A program made the translations under genes and the position numbers. From the NCBI GenBank assembly GCA_051891855.1, contig JBJFFP010000052.1, forward strand, positions 1-36,877: DNA of 36,877 nt, in the 5' to 3' direction. The stretch comes from SFDP01 sp051891855. Its GTDB lineage: Bacteria > Bacillota > Clostridia > Lachnospirales > Lachnospiraceae. A model generated the notes under the pieces. The model saw only the letters and a program-made list of their open reading frames with translations. It ran no database searches and had not been told where the DNA came from. This document shows positions 14,520 through 22,082 of the stretch, piece after piece (positions within the stretch are counted from its first letter, which is position 1; every line of letters begins with the position of its first letter).

Positions 14520-15467
14520 TTAAATATATGTAAACCAAAAAAGAACATAGACATTAGTATATGGACCATAGGTTGCTTGAATAGAGTATTGATAATTTTC
14601 AACCACATCCAGTTCTATCTTTGCGGGGGTATAGCTGCCTTTTGTCACTAATCCATTTAATCCGGACGCATTACCAGTAGCTATAGTCCCAGCGGTTGAA
14701 GCGGCTGTACTTTCCCCGTAGGCTATATAATAACAACAGACACGTCCAGTTTTCGGGGCAGTTAAAGTAGCTTTAGCGGTTATATTTTGAGTCGCATTCC
14801 ATGATCTAAGAGCAAAAGTAGAAAAATAAATATCTGCATTTCTAATGGCATCAGTTCCTCCCTGCTCGTAATAAGCTATATTATTACTACCATTACCTTT
14901 GATCAAGGTTCCATCTACCCATGCAGCCGCACCTGCCGTCAGATTTTCTTCTGTTGCCGGTCGGTAATATACAGGAAAACCAGTATCTACTATTGTTGTT
15001 TTAAGAAGATTCTCTTGATCACGTGCTGCCTCATCTACATAAAAAAGGAGATTTCCCTCTTTATCTGTTGCCTGAGTCTGACTTAAGCTTGTAATAGACT
15101 GTGATGAAGATATAGCCTCTCTTAAACGATTGAATTTTATGGCAATTTTCTCTTCCGTGCTATTAACCTCATTTAATCCTGAGTCATATACAGCTGTTCC
15201 ATCTGCTTTAAAGTACGTGCCAATGGAATTAAGTGCATCTACAATATTCATTTTGTATGTATTTTCTAAGCTGTCAATTTCATCTGCCAAATAACGAAAG
15301 TCCGAAGATGAGATATAAATTTCCTGATTATCTATCTGTACATCAATACTGCCCGCAGATTTTAAATTTGCTCTTCTTCCAGTCCCGGTTGCCGCTGCAG
15401 ATATTCCCAAAACCATACATCCAATCAGACAAATGATAATAGTCAAAGTGATTTTTCTTTTTTTCAT
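14520..15467 (-). CDS. Secreted protein, unknown (315 aa)
   Basis: An exported protein with a signal peptide: MKKRKITLTIIICLIGCMVLG, then an Ala-rich cleavage region near residue 26. The mature part has the segment IYISSSDFRYLADEIDSLE (about 50-69), which matches the small secreted protein encoded just upstream (YSDDIHYLKTEIEKL). It continues with an Ala/Thr/Gly-rich half ending in aromatic NVYVLFWFTYI. No cysteine cluster, sortase motif or lipobox is seen. AAAGGAGAACGC precedes the ATG. It belongs to a tight run of exported proteins (14520-17976) with a collagen-like protein. A pilin-like or surface contact role is inferred from context only. Confidence 0.75.
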   Translation of the reverse strand: MKKRKITLTIIICLIGCMVLGISAAATGTGRRANLKSAGSIDVQIDNQEIYISSSDFRYLADEIDSLENTYKMNIVDALNSIGTYFKADGTAVYDSGLNEVNSTEEKIAIKFNRLREAISSSQSITSLSQTQATDKEGNLLFYVDEAARDQENLLKTTIVDTGFPVYYRPATEENLTAGAAAWVDGTLIKGNGSNNIAYYEQGGTDAIRNADIYFSTFALRSWNATQNITAKATLTAPKTGRVCCYYIAYGESTAASTAGTIATGNASGLNGLVTKGSYTPAKIELDVVENYQYSIQATYGPYTNVYVLFWFTYI

Positions 15468-15478
15468 AGCGTTCTCCT

Positions 15479-15691
15479 TTACTTACATTCAATGAGTAAT
15501 TTTTCTATTTCCGTTTTCAGATAATGTATGTCATCACTATAGAATTTAATATTTTCGCCATCCATAATCAGGTTACCTCTACCACCGACAGCAGTGTCTT
15601 CTGCCAATGCTCTATCCCCTCCAGATAAAACAAAATATAAAATTATCGTAATCCCCAGGCATAAACCTATAATCATTTTTCCTGATTTCAT
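15479..15691 (-). CDS. Small secreted/anchored protein (70 aa)
   Basis: A 70-aa product with a signal-anchor IIGLCLGITIILYFVLSG and a short mature part, GRGNLIMDGENIKFYSDD and then IHYLKTEIEKLL. This part is clearly related to residues 30-70 of the next protein (GRRANL..., IYISSSDFRYLADEIDSL), so the two genes are paralogous at the N-terminus and this one ends where the other continues. GGAGGGCAAT precedes the ATG, and its stop overlaps the RBS of the next gene. It might be a truncated duplicate or a minor pilin-like partner. Confidence 0.7.
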   Translation of the reverse strand: MKSGKMIIGLCLGITIILYFVLSGGDRALAEDTAVGGRGNLIMDGENIKFYSDDIHYLKTEIEKLLIECK

Positions 15692-15706
15692 ATTGCCCTC
15701 CTATAT

Positions 15707-16786
15707 CTATCGAATATGCAAGGTTGATTCACCATGCTCATCGGTAGTAACTGTCATGATATAGCTGCGATAAGGCTGCCAATTGGAATAATCACTTACT
15801 GAAGAAGGCTGTGTAGCGGCTTCCGTAATACACGTTCCAATATATTTTGAAGTTTCTGTAGGAGTAAGTGAAAATCCGTTCCCTTGGTCATCATCCGCAT
15901 ACGCTATATAAGTTGATTTTCCATTACTTCCATCCTCTCCATCTTTTCCATCTTTGCCCGCCGGGCCGGCAGCCCCCGTAGCTCCTGTGGCTCCTGTAGC
16001 TCCATTCTTTCCATCCTTTCCATTCTTTCCGGATACAACTTCATCTTTGACATCATTGATAATATCATCCTTAATGGTATTCACAATTTCTTTTTCTTTT
16101 TCATTGACCTGCTTTTCCACAATTCCGGATACATTATTATTTATCTCCTCATATATTTCATTTTTACTTGCTTCTAATGATGAAGAAATAGCCTCGTTAA
16201 TGTTTGCCTCAATTTCATCGGTATTAAAACGAATCGTGGCATTTACCCGTAATTTTTCCAACCGCCTCTCGATATCTGCAATCTGCTCCTGCAGACTTGA
16301 AGTAAGTGCATTAAATTCTTCTGAATAATTTACATTGATAGCCAGATCACTGTTAATCAATTCCGTAAGTAAAACATCTAATATGATTTTACTAATACCG
16401 ATTGCTAAAGCTTCATAATCAGCTTCAGATAAAGCTTCATCCCTTAAATAGAGATTAAGGGCATCACTAATTGCAGCTTCAATGGCCGTAGAATGCTCAT
16501 CGGTAATTTCCACTGCTCCGGATTCCAATATAGTATTATATGTCTTAACTGCCATATCCCCCATCTCATTCAGATCGTCTTCTTTCATCACAACATTCTG
16601 ATCCAGATAATCAATTGTTCTCTGTGCCAATAATGCTTCAACCTTATTCTCATAATAATAAGCTTTTTCTTCAGACCTCCCCAATAAATTTAGCCCTAAA
16701 GTCAGTGCTAATATGACAGCAAAAGCAGCTGTCCCGATAAGTACCCATTTTTTATTACGAAGTATTAAATTTTTTAAATTTTCCAT
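15707..16786 (-). CDS. Collagen-like surface protein with coiled coil
   Basis: A 359-aa protein anchored by an N-terminal membrane segment (about 14-36). A long helical, partly coiled-coil stalk (about 40-250) follows. Then comes a collagen-like stretch of about 12 Gly-X-Y triplets (residues 253-289, GATGATGATGAAGPAGKDG). A C-terminal head of 70 residues contains STYIAYADDDQGNGFS and DYSNWQPYRSYI, the kind of head found on collagen-like and phage tail-fibre proteins. This trimeric-fibre plan suits an adhesin that touches recipient cells or host surfaces. The start follows GGAGGAATAGCA, overlapping the stop of the DUF4366 gene upstream, so the two are translationally coupled. Function in mating is inferred. 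Confidence 0.8.
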   Translation of the reverse strand: MENLKNLILRNKKWVLIGTAAFAVILALTLGLNLLGRSEEKAYYYENKVEALLAQRTIDYLDQNVVMKEDDLNEMGDMAVKTYNTILESGAVEITDEHSTAIEAAISDALNLYLRDEALSEADYEALAIGISKIILDVLLTELINSDLAINVNYSEEFNALTSSLQEQIADIERRLEKLRVNATIRFNTDEIEANINEAISSSLEASKNEIYEEINNNVSGIVEKQVNEKEKEIVNTIKDDIINDVKDEVVSGKNGKDGKNGATGATGATGAAGPAGKDGKDGEDGSNGKSTYIAYADDDQGNGFSLTPTETSKYIGTCITEAATQPSSVSDYSNWQPYRSYIMTVTTDEHGESTLHIR

Positions 16787-16788
16787 TG

Positions 16789-17976
16789 CTATTCCTCCTC
16801 ACCATCTAATTCCTCATCATATTCCATTGCTGAAGACAATGCCTCTGAAACATCATCTGCAAATTCTAAAACTCCATTTCCTGGATTAACTTCATTTTCT
16901 GAATTATCGTCTGTATCATCCGGATTTTGGTACAATAATTCACTATCATCCTGATAATCCTCTGATGCAATTAATTCATCCAGAAGCCGTTGCTTTTCAT
17001 CATCATCTATTTCCTCTTCATCAAATTCAATATCCTCTTCATCGTCTTCCGGGATAAATTCGTCCATATCCATGGCATCCATAGCGTCTATGGCCTCCTC
17101 TTTCTTTCTCTTATATACGTTAAAATAATAATAAACTCCTGCACCAACCAAACCAATGAGAACAAGAAGTAATAGATTATTTCGCCCTGAAGCTTTCACC
17201 GTTTTATCATCCGCTGAATCAATGCTGTTATCTGCAGAAGAATTACTCAAAGCGGTTAATAGGTTGTCTTCTTTTGCCCCAGAAACAGAAACAGTCTTTC
17301 CGTCCTCAATAGCTAATGCTTCCAAATCCTCCCTGGTAACCGCATTTAAAAGATGAACTGCATTGGATGAGCCCTGATCGATTACCAGATAAAAGGTATC
17401 TCCCTCTGCGGTTGTTACATTGTAAAATACTTTTTTGGCCGTATCGCTTCCATCTGTAGTCATTTTACTTTGTACAGTCGCCGAAGGAGTGTCATCCACC
17501 ACTGTATCCGTTAAATATTCATAATTCTCATAGTCTCCTTTGAATCCGGAGACTGTATTTGTTCCATCCCCTGTTCCTATTCCATCAGCATTCATTCCCA
17601 ATTCCAATTCAATATTGATTTCCTGATCACCTGATCCGGAAGATACTTCATAAGCTCCGGAAGTAGCGGAGGAACCTACTGTTGTTTTATTTCCTCCGGA
17701 TGAGGTGGAAGCTGCGGAATAGGTCTGAGAAGTGATATTTCCGGCAGCATCCTTAACATAAATGGTATGGCTTGTACCTTTTTCAATAGTAAAAGTGTTT
17801 GATGAGGTAAAATTAACAGGCTCATCAATAGCATATTGTAGATTTCCGTTATCATCCGTTGCCTCAACAGTAATGGTAATATATTCGGTTTCTCCTTCCG
17901 AAGCCCAAACTACAGTGTTGGAAAGTGTGATTATAAAGGCTAATACTAAGCCCATTATTCTTTTAATTTTTCTCAT
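16789..17976 (-). CDS. DUF4366 mobile-element membrane protein (CD1107-like)
   Basis: A 395-aa exported membrane protein typical of Tn1549/CTn elements. It has a signal peptide (about 1-25, GLVLAFIITLSNTVVWA). An Ig-like part follows with FTIEKGTSHTIYVKDAAGN. The recognisable DUF4366 core is KKVFYNVTTAEGDTFYLVID then SNAVHLLNAVTREDLEALA. One membrane helix (about 272-290, LLLLVLIGLVGAGVYYYFNV) is followed by a Lys stop and a very acidic cytoplasmic tail of some 100 residues. AGGAG lies five nt before the ATG. It is placed between the Ig-like protein and the collagen-like protein, as a probable structural part of the mating machinery. Its biochemical role is not known. Confidence 0.83.
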   Translation of the reverse strand: MRKIKRIMGLVLAFIITLSNTVVWASEGETEYITITVEATDDNGNLQYAIDEPVNFTSSNTFTIEKGTSHTIYVKDAAGNITSQTYSAASTSSGGNKTTVGSSATSGAYEVSSGSGDQEINIELELGMNADGIGTGDGTNTVSGFKGDYENYEYLTDTVVDDTPSATVQSKMTTDGSDTAKKVFYNVTTAEGDTFYLVIDQGSSNAVHLLNAVTREDLEALAIEDGKTVSVSGAKEDNLLTALSNSSADNSIDSADDKTVKASGRNNLLLLVLIGLVGAGVYYYFNVYKRKKEEAIDAMDAMDMDEFIPEDDEEDIEFDEEEIDDDEKQRLLDELIASEDYQDDSELLYQNPDDTDDNSENEVNPGNGVLEFADDVSEALSSAMEYDEELDGEEE

Positions 17977-18012
17977 TTTTTCTCCTATTTTTAATGATTT
18001 TTGTTAATTCGT

Positions 18013-19458
18013 TCATTCCTGAACAGTGATCCTATGGATAACCGGCAGCTGCCTATCAATATTGGTAATCTCAATTTCTTTTTCAGCAGTATTTCCAAGA
18101 CTGTCTTTCGCTGCCACGACCCAGACTCCATTTCTGTTTACTGCGTATTCAGCCGCCTCGATCCACCCACTGTTTTCTCCGGTTGCCGGACAGGAAAAGC
18201 AGTACATTATATCCAGATTATCAGTAGCTTCCACCATAATTTTTGTTTCTTCACACCATTCTGTATTTTCCAGAGTAATTTTCATTACCGGTGCTTTCTG
18301 ATCAACTGCAATAATCTCTTTTTCGGTGGTTGCAATATTCCCTGCAGTATCCTTGACATAGGCGACCCAAATACCATTTTTATCAATCATTGCTTCCCAT
18401 GCAGACTCTTTCTGCCAATCCTTTTCTTCCGGCTCTTTCCCGGAAGGCAAAAAACAGTAGCTCAGATCTGTATATGGGGTATGATTATCTACCGCTGTAA
18501 TCGTTACCTGAATAGGTATGGGTTCATCAATATTGCTTATTTCATAGGAGCCTAGCTCAACCTTTAATATATCCGGCTTTGTAAGATCCTTTCCTTCAAT
18601 GGTTATGGGTATATCCTGCTTATGATCACCTATCCGATAACGCATAACCTCTTCCATTTCACCCAATTCAATGTACTGATACTCTAAAGCTGTTAGAACT
18701 GTAGTTACCGTTTCTACCATATTTCCTGATATGCTCTGTGAGTATTCCGTTTTTTCTTCTTCCTGGATCCAATACAGCCCATATAATCCGCTTATCTCTT
18801 CTGTACTACCATCTGAAAAAGTCACCTTAACCGGAATGTCCTTAGCACTTAAATAGTCTCCGGCATTAGCTATATAGGGTGAGAGTGCAAGGCTGCTGAT
18901 TTCTTTATCCAAAATATGTATTGCTGCTACATCTGTATATTCCTGTTCCTCTGTCACTGCTGTGCAGCGAACCATAATTGGAGATATTGATTTCTCGCAA
19001 TAAACCGTACACAGAGAAATCTCCCGGAAAAGCTCATCTGTTCCCATATTACTTTCCATAATTTCCCAATCCTTCGTTTGCAGATTATACTTCTCCCAAA
19101 TGTAGCTTGCTCCCGGATAGAAGCAGCGCATAGTAACTTCCGTATCATTTTCTGTATAAAGATCATGAATTTTAATAATTTCATCTGTTATAGGCTCCCG
19201 GATACCCATATTCCTTTCTTCTCCATAATCTGTTTCCTGGATATTTTCTTCCTCAATAGTCTCTTCCGCCAGCTTCGGGATTTCCAATTCTGTATGCGAC
19301 GTCGCATAACTATCACTATTATCAATCCTGGTTTCTTCTCTCCCAAGCTTCTCTCTTATTGCTGCCATCACTTCATTTCCCCTTTGCTTCCAAATAAGCA
19401 AGACGACTATAATAAGGCAGATAGAAAATATGACTAAAATTCTATTCAGTCTTTTCAT
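18013..19458 (-). CDS. Membrane-anchored Ig-like repeat protein
   Basis: A 481-aa protein with an N-terminal membrane anchor (RILVIFSICLIIVVLLIWK) and an extracellular part rich in beta-strand. Two tandem Ig-like modules near the C-terminus share the pattern NGxWV-xxxKDxxGN-xAxxEkEI-xxxDxxxPV (about residues 360-405 and 430-478). The same KDxAGN signature appears in the DUF4366 protein downstream. I start at the ATG 19456-19458, preceded by AAGGAGAAGAG; it overlaps the end of the DUF4315 gene by 17 nt. The coding sequence contains, near codon 52, one copy of the 16-bp palindrome (19293-19308), read as YATSH. A role as a surface adhesin or mating-channel scaffold is inferred. Confidence 0.75.
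   Translation of the reverse strand: MKRLNRILVIFSICLIIVVLLIWKQRGNEVMAAIREKLGREETRIDNSDSYATSHTELEIPKLAEETIEEENIQETDYGEERNMGIREPITDEIIKIHDLYTENDTEVTMRCFYPGASYIWEKYNLQTKDWEIMESNMGTDELFREISLCTVYCEKSISPIMVRCTAVTEEQEYTDVAAIHILDKEISSLALSPYIANAGDYLSAKDIPVKVTFSDGSTEEISGLYGLYWIQEEEKTEYSQSISGNMVETVTTVLTALEYQYIELGEMEEVMRYRIGDHKQDIPITIEGKDLTKPDILKVELGSYEISNIDEPIPIQVTITAVDNHTPYTDLSYCFLPSGKEPEEKDWQKESAWEAMIDKNGIWVAYVKDTAGNIATTEKEIIAVDQKAPVMKITLENTEWCEETKIMVEATDNLDIMYCFSCPATGENSGWIEAAEYAVNRNGVWVVAAKDSLGNTAEKEIEITNIDRQLPVIHRITVQE
19293..19308. promoter_or_regulatory. 16-bp palindrome TATGCGACGTCGCATA, copy 1 (inside a gene)
   Basis: Exact self-complementary 16-mer within the coding sequence of the Ig-like protein, near its start. 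Unlike the other three copies it has no RBS or start codon just after it. Confidence 0.8.
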
Positions 19459-19735
19459 TCTCTTCTCCTTCTTCCTCTCTTTCCTTTTCACTTATTGTTT
19501 CTTCTCCTGTAATCAATTGTACCGCCTCAAGAACAGACTTCTTATCCTGCTTAAGCAGCTTTAAAAGCTGTTCATATTCTGAACCATTCAGATTTAACGC
19601 ATTAATGGCAGATAAGGTCATTTTCCCTTTTATCGCATCAATCTGCTTTCGTATATCTGCAGCATTTTTCTTATGCTTGTCTGCAAGTTCCAACTCTTTT
19701 TGATACTGTTTTTCATAATATGAAATCGATTTCAT
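19442..19735 (-). CDS. DUF4315-like small coiled-coil protein
   Basis: A 97-aa, highly charged protein: helical N-terminus (YEKQYQKELELADKHKKN, then IRKQIDAIKGKM), a middle resembling the DUF4315 pattern (SAINALNLNGSEYEQLLKLL), and a Glu-rich tail. DUF4315 proteins accompany the large peptidase gene in Tn1549/CTn elements, which matches its position. The ATG at 19733-19735 overlaps the TGA of the peptidase gene (ATGA), with AGGA upstream in the peptidase coding end; its own end overlaps the next start. The three genes are therefore translationally coupled. The frame is open to 19762, but that extension is only the peptidase C-terminus out of frame. Confidence 0.75.
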   Translation of the reverse strand: MKSISYYEKQYQKELELADKHKKNAADIRKQIDAIKGKMTLSAINALNLNGSEYEQLLKLLKQDKKSVLEAVQLITGEETISEKEREEEGEENEKTE

Positions 19736-21528
19736 ACATCCTTTTCCTCCATTCTGTAACAATTCTGTGGAATGATAAATATGGGATTGATTGGATTATT
19801 TGAAGAATCCCTGACCTCCAGATGAAGGTGCGGCCCGGTGGAACGTCCCGTATTCCCACTAAGTCCTACAAAGTCTCCCCTTTCTACCTTCTGTCCGACA
19901 GAAACTGCTAAGGTATCCATGTGCATAAAGGTGATTACCCACCCTGTATCTGTCTGTACCCGGATATATTTCCCTGCGGTTTCTGAAAATTTGGCTACAA
20001 TTACCGTACCTGTTACAGCCGAATAGAGCTTTGTTCCTATGGGAACCGCTATATCAACACCGTTATGAAAGGTACGTACTCCGGTGACCGGATGAATACG
20101 CTCTCCAAAACTACTGGAAATCAGGTTTGTCCAATCCTCCTGCATTACCGGCCCGTATACCTGTTGTCCTCCGCTGGATAATTTATAAGTGGCATATTGC
20201 TCTTTCTCCTCCTCATCCATCCGTTCATCTACCACCTCCTCCAATTCTCTTTTTAACAGCTTCACATAGCAGATTTTTTTCATTTCCTCTGCTGTAGTTG
20301 TTTCTCCTGTGGCCGGATCTGTAATAGCTACTTCTCGCATTTCTTCTTTTACTTCAATTTCCAGAGTATACATTTCATGGAATAGCTCTTCCAATTCTGT
20401 CTGCACCTGTTCCAAAGTAAAGCTTCCATATTTAACAGATAAATAGGCCATTAAGGTAGTAGAGCTGAATCCAAACTCCGGTAGCTCATAGACAAATTCA
20501 TAAATATCCGGGCCATGAGAAGCCTCAAGCCCTGCTTCAAATTCTTTTCGTTTCTCTTCATCCACAAAGGTTTCCTCTAAATCTGTTTCCAGCTTTTTCA
20601 AATAAGCTGTACTGTCACTCAGGGTATGGTAATCATTCTGTGTAATCGCTGTGGCACTGTATTCTGCTGCACCCTGAACAAGACTTAGAATAATTAGGGA
20701 AATAACAATCATTAAGGCAAGAAAAAGCAGCAGCAAAAATGCTGCTGAGAGAAGCGTTGAAACAATACGTTTTACTGCTCTGATTTTTTGCTCCGTGGAT
20801 TTTTTCTTTAATAAAAACAGATTTTTTGTCCGCCTTACCCAGCTTCCTTCCGCTGCTCTTACTGCTGAAGCCATTTCTTTCTTCAGCTTCCTTTTCTGAT
20901 ATTCACTGGAGGCAGAGCGTATGTTTGCCTTATAGCTATCCCTGCGTGCCTTATTCAGTAAATGATTTTCCTTCATCCCCAGAAGCTGCTGCTTATCTTG
21001 AATATGTTTCAATCGGGTATAACCATTATTATTTAGCCGGATAGTTTGTATGTTACGTTTCACAACTCTACGTGTATCGCGATACATCTTTTTCCCATTT
21101 TTCTTTAAATCCGTAAAATTTTCATCCTCTTGGATATTTTCATCATTTAAAAGATTACGTCCAGCTTTCCGTATTTTCTTGTTTTTCCACTGTCTTAATC
21201 TTTTACCCCAATTCTCTCTTCTTAATATCTTTTGATAATCCTTTTCAGTAGCCTTCTCTCGCATAGTCTCTTTGAAGAAAAGATGATGTTTACCCAACAA
21301 TACTTTTTCTCCGGGAAAAATAAGGCGTCTTTTTCTTACTTGATGTACCTTTTTCCCTAATAAATTTTTCCCATAGACTTTCTCGTATTTTAATCTTCCT
21401 TCAATCCTATTTTTCTTATTTTCCAGAGAGATCTGTTTCTGCTTTATTGCCAATAATTTGGGGGTGTTGACCGTACCATATGTAATATAATCATGTTCTT
21501 GCCTATAGCTTCCTGATGACTCTTCCAC
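19732..21528 (-). CDS. Membrane-anchored M23 peptidase (CD1108-like mobile element protein)
   Basis: A 598-aa protein that probably cuts peptidoglycan so the conjugation channel can cross the wall (VirB1-like role). Residues 1-250 are very basic and cytoplasmic. One strong membrane helix lies at about 255-285. The external part has an alpha-helical region and a C-terminal LytM/M23 domain: FHNGVD (His488, Asp492), HMD (His536) and HLHLE (His567, His569), so zinc and catalytic ligands are complete. Related proteins in Tn1549/CTn elements more often carry NlpC/P60 or lysozyme-like domains. The start is GTG (21526-21528) with GGAGGTGA four nt upstream; the 16-bp palindrome copy at 21545-21560 lies directly before that RBS. 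It overlaps the DUF4315 gene by 4 nt. Confidence 0.87.
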   Translation of the reverse strand: MEESSGSYRQEHDYITYGTVNTPKLLAIKQKQISLENKKNRIEGRLKYEKVYGKNLLGKKVHQVRKRRLIFPGEKVLLGKHHLFFKETMREKATEKDYQKILRRENWGKRLRQWKNKKIRKAGRNLLNDENIQEDENFTDLKKNGKKMYRDTRRVVKRNIQTIRLNNNGYTRLKHIQDKQQLLGMKENHLLNKARRDSYKANIRSASSEYQKRKLKKEMASAVRAAEGSWVRRTKNLFLLKKKSTEQKIRAVKRIVSTLLSAAFLLLLFLALMIVISLIILSLVQGAAEYSATAITQNDYHTLSDSTAYLKKLETDLEETFVDEEKRKEFEAGLEASHGPDIYEFVYELPEFGFSSTTLMAYLSVKYGSFTLEQVQTELEELFHEMYTLEIEVKEEMREVAITDPATGETTTAEEMKKICYVKLLKRELEEVVDERMDEEEKEQYATYKLSSGGQQVYGPVMQEDWTNLISSSFGERIHPVTGVRTFHNGVDIAVPIGTKLYSAVTGTVIVAKFSETAGKYIRVQTDTGWVITFMHMDTLAVSVGQKVERGDFVGLSGNTGRSTGPHLHLEVRDSSNNPINPIFIIPQNCYRMEEKDV

Positions 21529-21544
21529 TTATTCACCTCCAATC

Positions 21545-21560
21545 TATGCGACGTCGCATA
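21545..21560. promoter_or_regulatory. 16-bp palindrome TATGCGACGTCGCATA, copy 2 (upstream of M23 gene)
   Basis: Exact copy located 4 nt upstream of the SD sequence (21533-21540) of the M23 peptidase gene. It could be a DNA operator or an 8-bp (or 6-bp plus ACGU loop) mRNA hairpin controlling ribosome access or mRNA stability. Confidence 0.85.
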
Positions 21561-21620
21561 AAGAAAAAAGACCAATTACACTTTGTAATCAGTCTCATTA
21601 ATATATGTTTCTAATTTATA

Positions 21621-21649
21621 TTGAAAATTTAAAGAATATTGACTATAAT
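21621..21649 (+). promoter_or_regulatory. Promoter of the antisense (antitoxin) RNA
   Basis: TTGAAA (21621-21626), a 17-bp spacer, and a perfect TATAAT (21644-21649) on the + strand, opposite to all neighbouring genes. No open frame follows, but a terminator lies about 70-110 bp downstream. Confidence 0.75.
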
Positions 21650-21655
21650 AAACTT

Positions 21656-21763
21656 ATCAAGACAGCCGGAAGATAGATGAAGCCTATCCGTCCTGGCAAA
21701 CTATAGCATTACATTAAGTAAGCTGCCCGTCTGGCCAAAGAACAGGGCGGCTTACTTATTTTT
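21656..21763 (+). ncRNA. Candidate type I antitoxin RNA
   Basis: From the predicted start about 7 nt after TATAAT to the T-run after the stem at 21716-21757, a transcript of about 108 nt would form. Its last 40 or so nt are exactly complementary to the 3' end of the small toxin gene on the other strand, the arrangement seen in the TxpA/RatA family. Its 5' half contains ACAGCCGGAAG and ATCCGTCCTG, which recur in the toxin mRNA 5' UTR (as inverted repeats in the DNA). No ribosome binding site or ORF is seen. Confidence 0.6.
21716..21763 (+). terminator. Terminator between toxin and antitoxin RNA
   Basis: AAGTAAGC-GCCC arms (21716-21726 with 21745-21757, one mismatch pair) are followed on the + strand by TATTTTTC. 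The T-run is on the + side, so it fits the antisense RNA best; the toxin mRNA passes through the same stem. Confidence 0.75.
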
Positions 21764-21838
21764 CAAATTCAGAATTAATACAATCAAACTGGCAAATGCT
21801 AATATGACCATAAATTCCTCATATGTACTCATAAGCAT
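21752..21838 (-). CDS. Holin-like small toxin (type I TA)
   Basis: A 28-aa hydrophobic peptide: MLMSTYEEFMVILAFASLIV, then a short hydrophobic run and a Lys/Asn-rich end. It matches the putative holin-like toxin pattern (MSTYExLMxMLxFA...KK) known from Firmicute type I toxin-antitoxin systems, which insert into the membrane. AGGAGG lies five nt upstream of the first ATG (21836-21838); a second ATG two codons later is possible. The mRNA 5' UTR contains a hairpin ACATGGC-CAC-GCCATGT (21889-21905). The convergent antisense RNA (21656-21763) would be the antitoxin. It sits between the VirB4 and M23 genes and should stabilise the ICE in its host (inference). Confidence 0.75.
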   Translation of the reverse strand: MLMSTYEEFMVILAFASLIVLILNLKNK

Positions 21839-21924
21839 CACATCCTCCTGACAAGACTCAGGACGGATGGCACGCCCTTCCGGCTGTTACATGGCCACGC
21901 CATGTATCATAAAAATAACATCTT

Positions 21925-22038
21925 TTATACAACTATGCAATATTCTAATCTATGTGCTTCTTTCATAGCTTGTAATCTCTCATCATTAAAATAGGGTTGT
22001 TTTGCCATTCTTTTTCTGGTTTCGTTATAATAATCCAT
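21925..22038 (-). CDS. Small basic protein (37 aa), unknown
   Basis: ATG GAT TAT TAT AAC starts a 37-aa frame, MDYYNETRKRMAKQPYFNDE and then RLQAMKEAHRLEYCIVV. AAAGGAG (22051-22057) lies 12 nt upstream, slightly far, and the 16-bp palindrome (22063-22078) lies just before that. It follows virB4 by 44 bp and precedes the toxin. The palindrome-plus-RBS arrangement, the same as at two other genes, is the main support that it is translated. Family not recognised. Confidence 0.5.
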   Translation of the reverse strand: MDYYNETRKRMAKQPYFNDERLQAMKEAHRLEYCIVV

Positions 22039-22062
22039 CTTTATTTACTACTCCTTTCTCTT

Positions 22063-22078
22063 TATGCGACGTCGCATA
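22063..22078. promoter_or_regulatory. 16-bp palindrome TATGCGACGTCGCATA, copy 3 (downstream of virB4)
   Basis: Exact copy between the virB4 stop (22083) and the RBS of the 37-aa gene (22051-22057), 5 nt before the RBS. Being inside a transfer operon, it suits an intercistronic mRNA element as well as an operator. Confidence 0.85.
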
Positions 22079-22082
22079 AAAT

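Noticed and set aside
14489..14608. 40-residue N-terminal extension of topoisomerase III
   Set aside because: It overlaps the 315-aa secreted protein gene, and MKTLIIAEKPS with AAGGAGA upstream is the family start.
15954..16328. 124-aa + strand Pro/Ala/Phe-rich ORF
   Set aside because: Antisense shadow of the Gly-X-Y repeats and coiled coil of the collagen-like gene.
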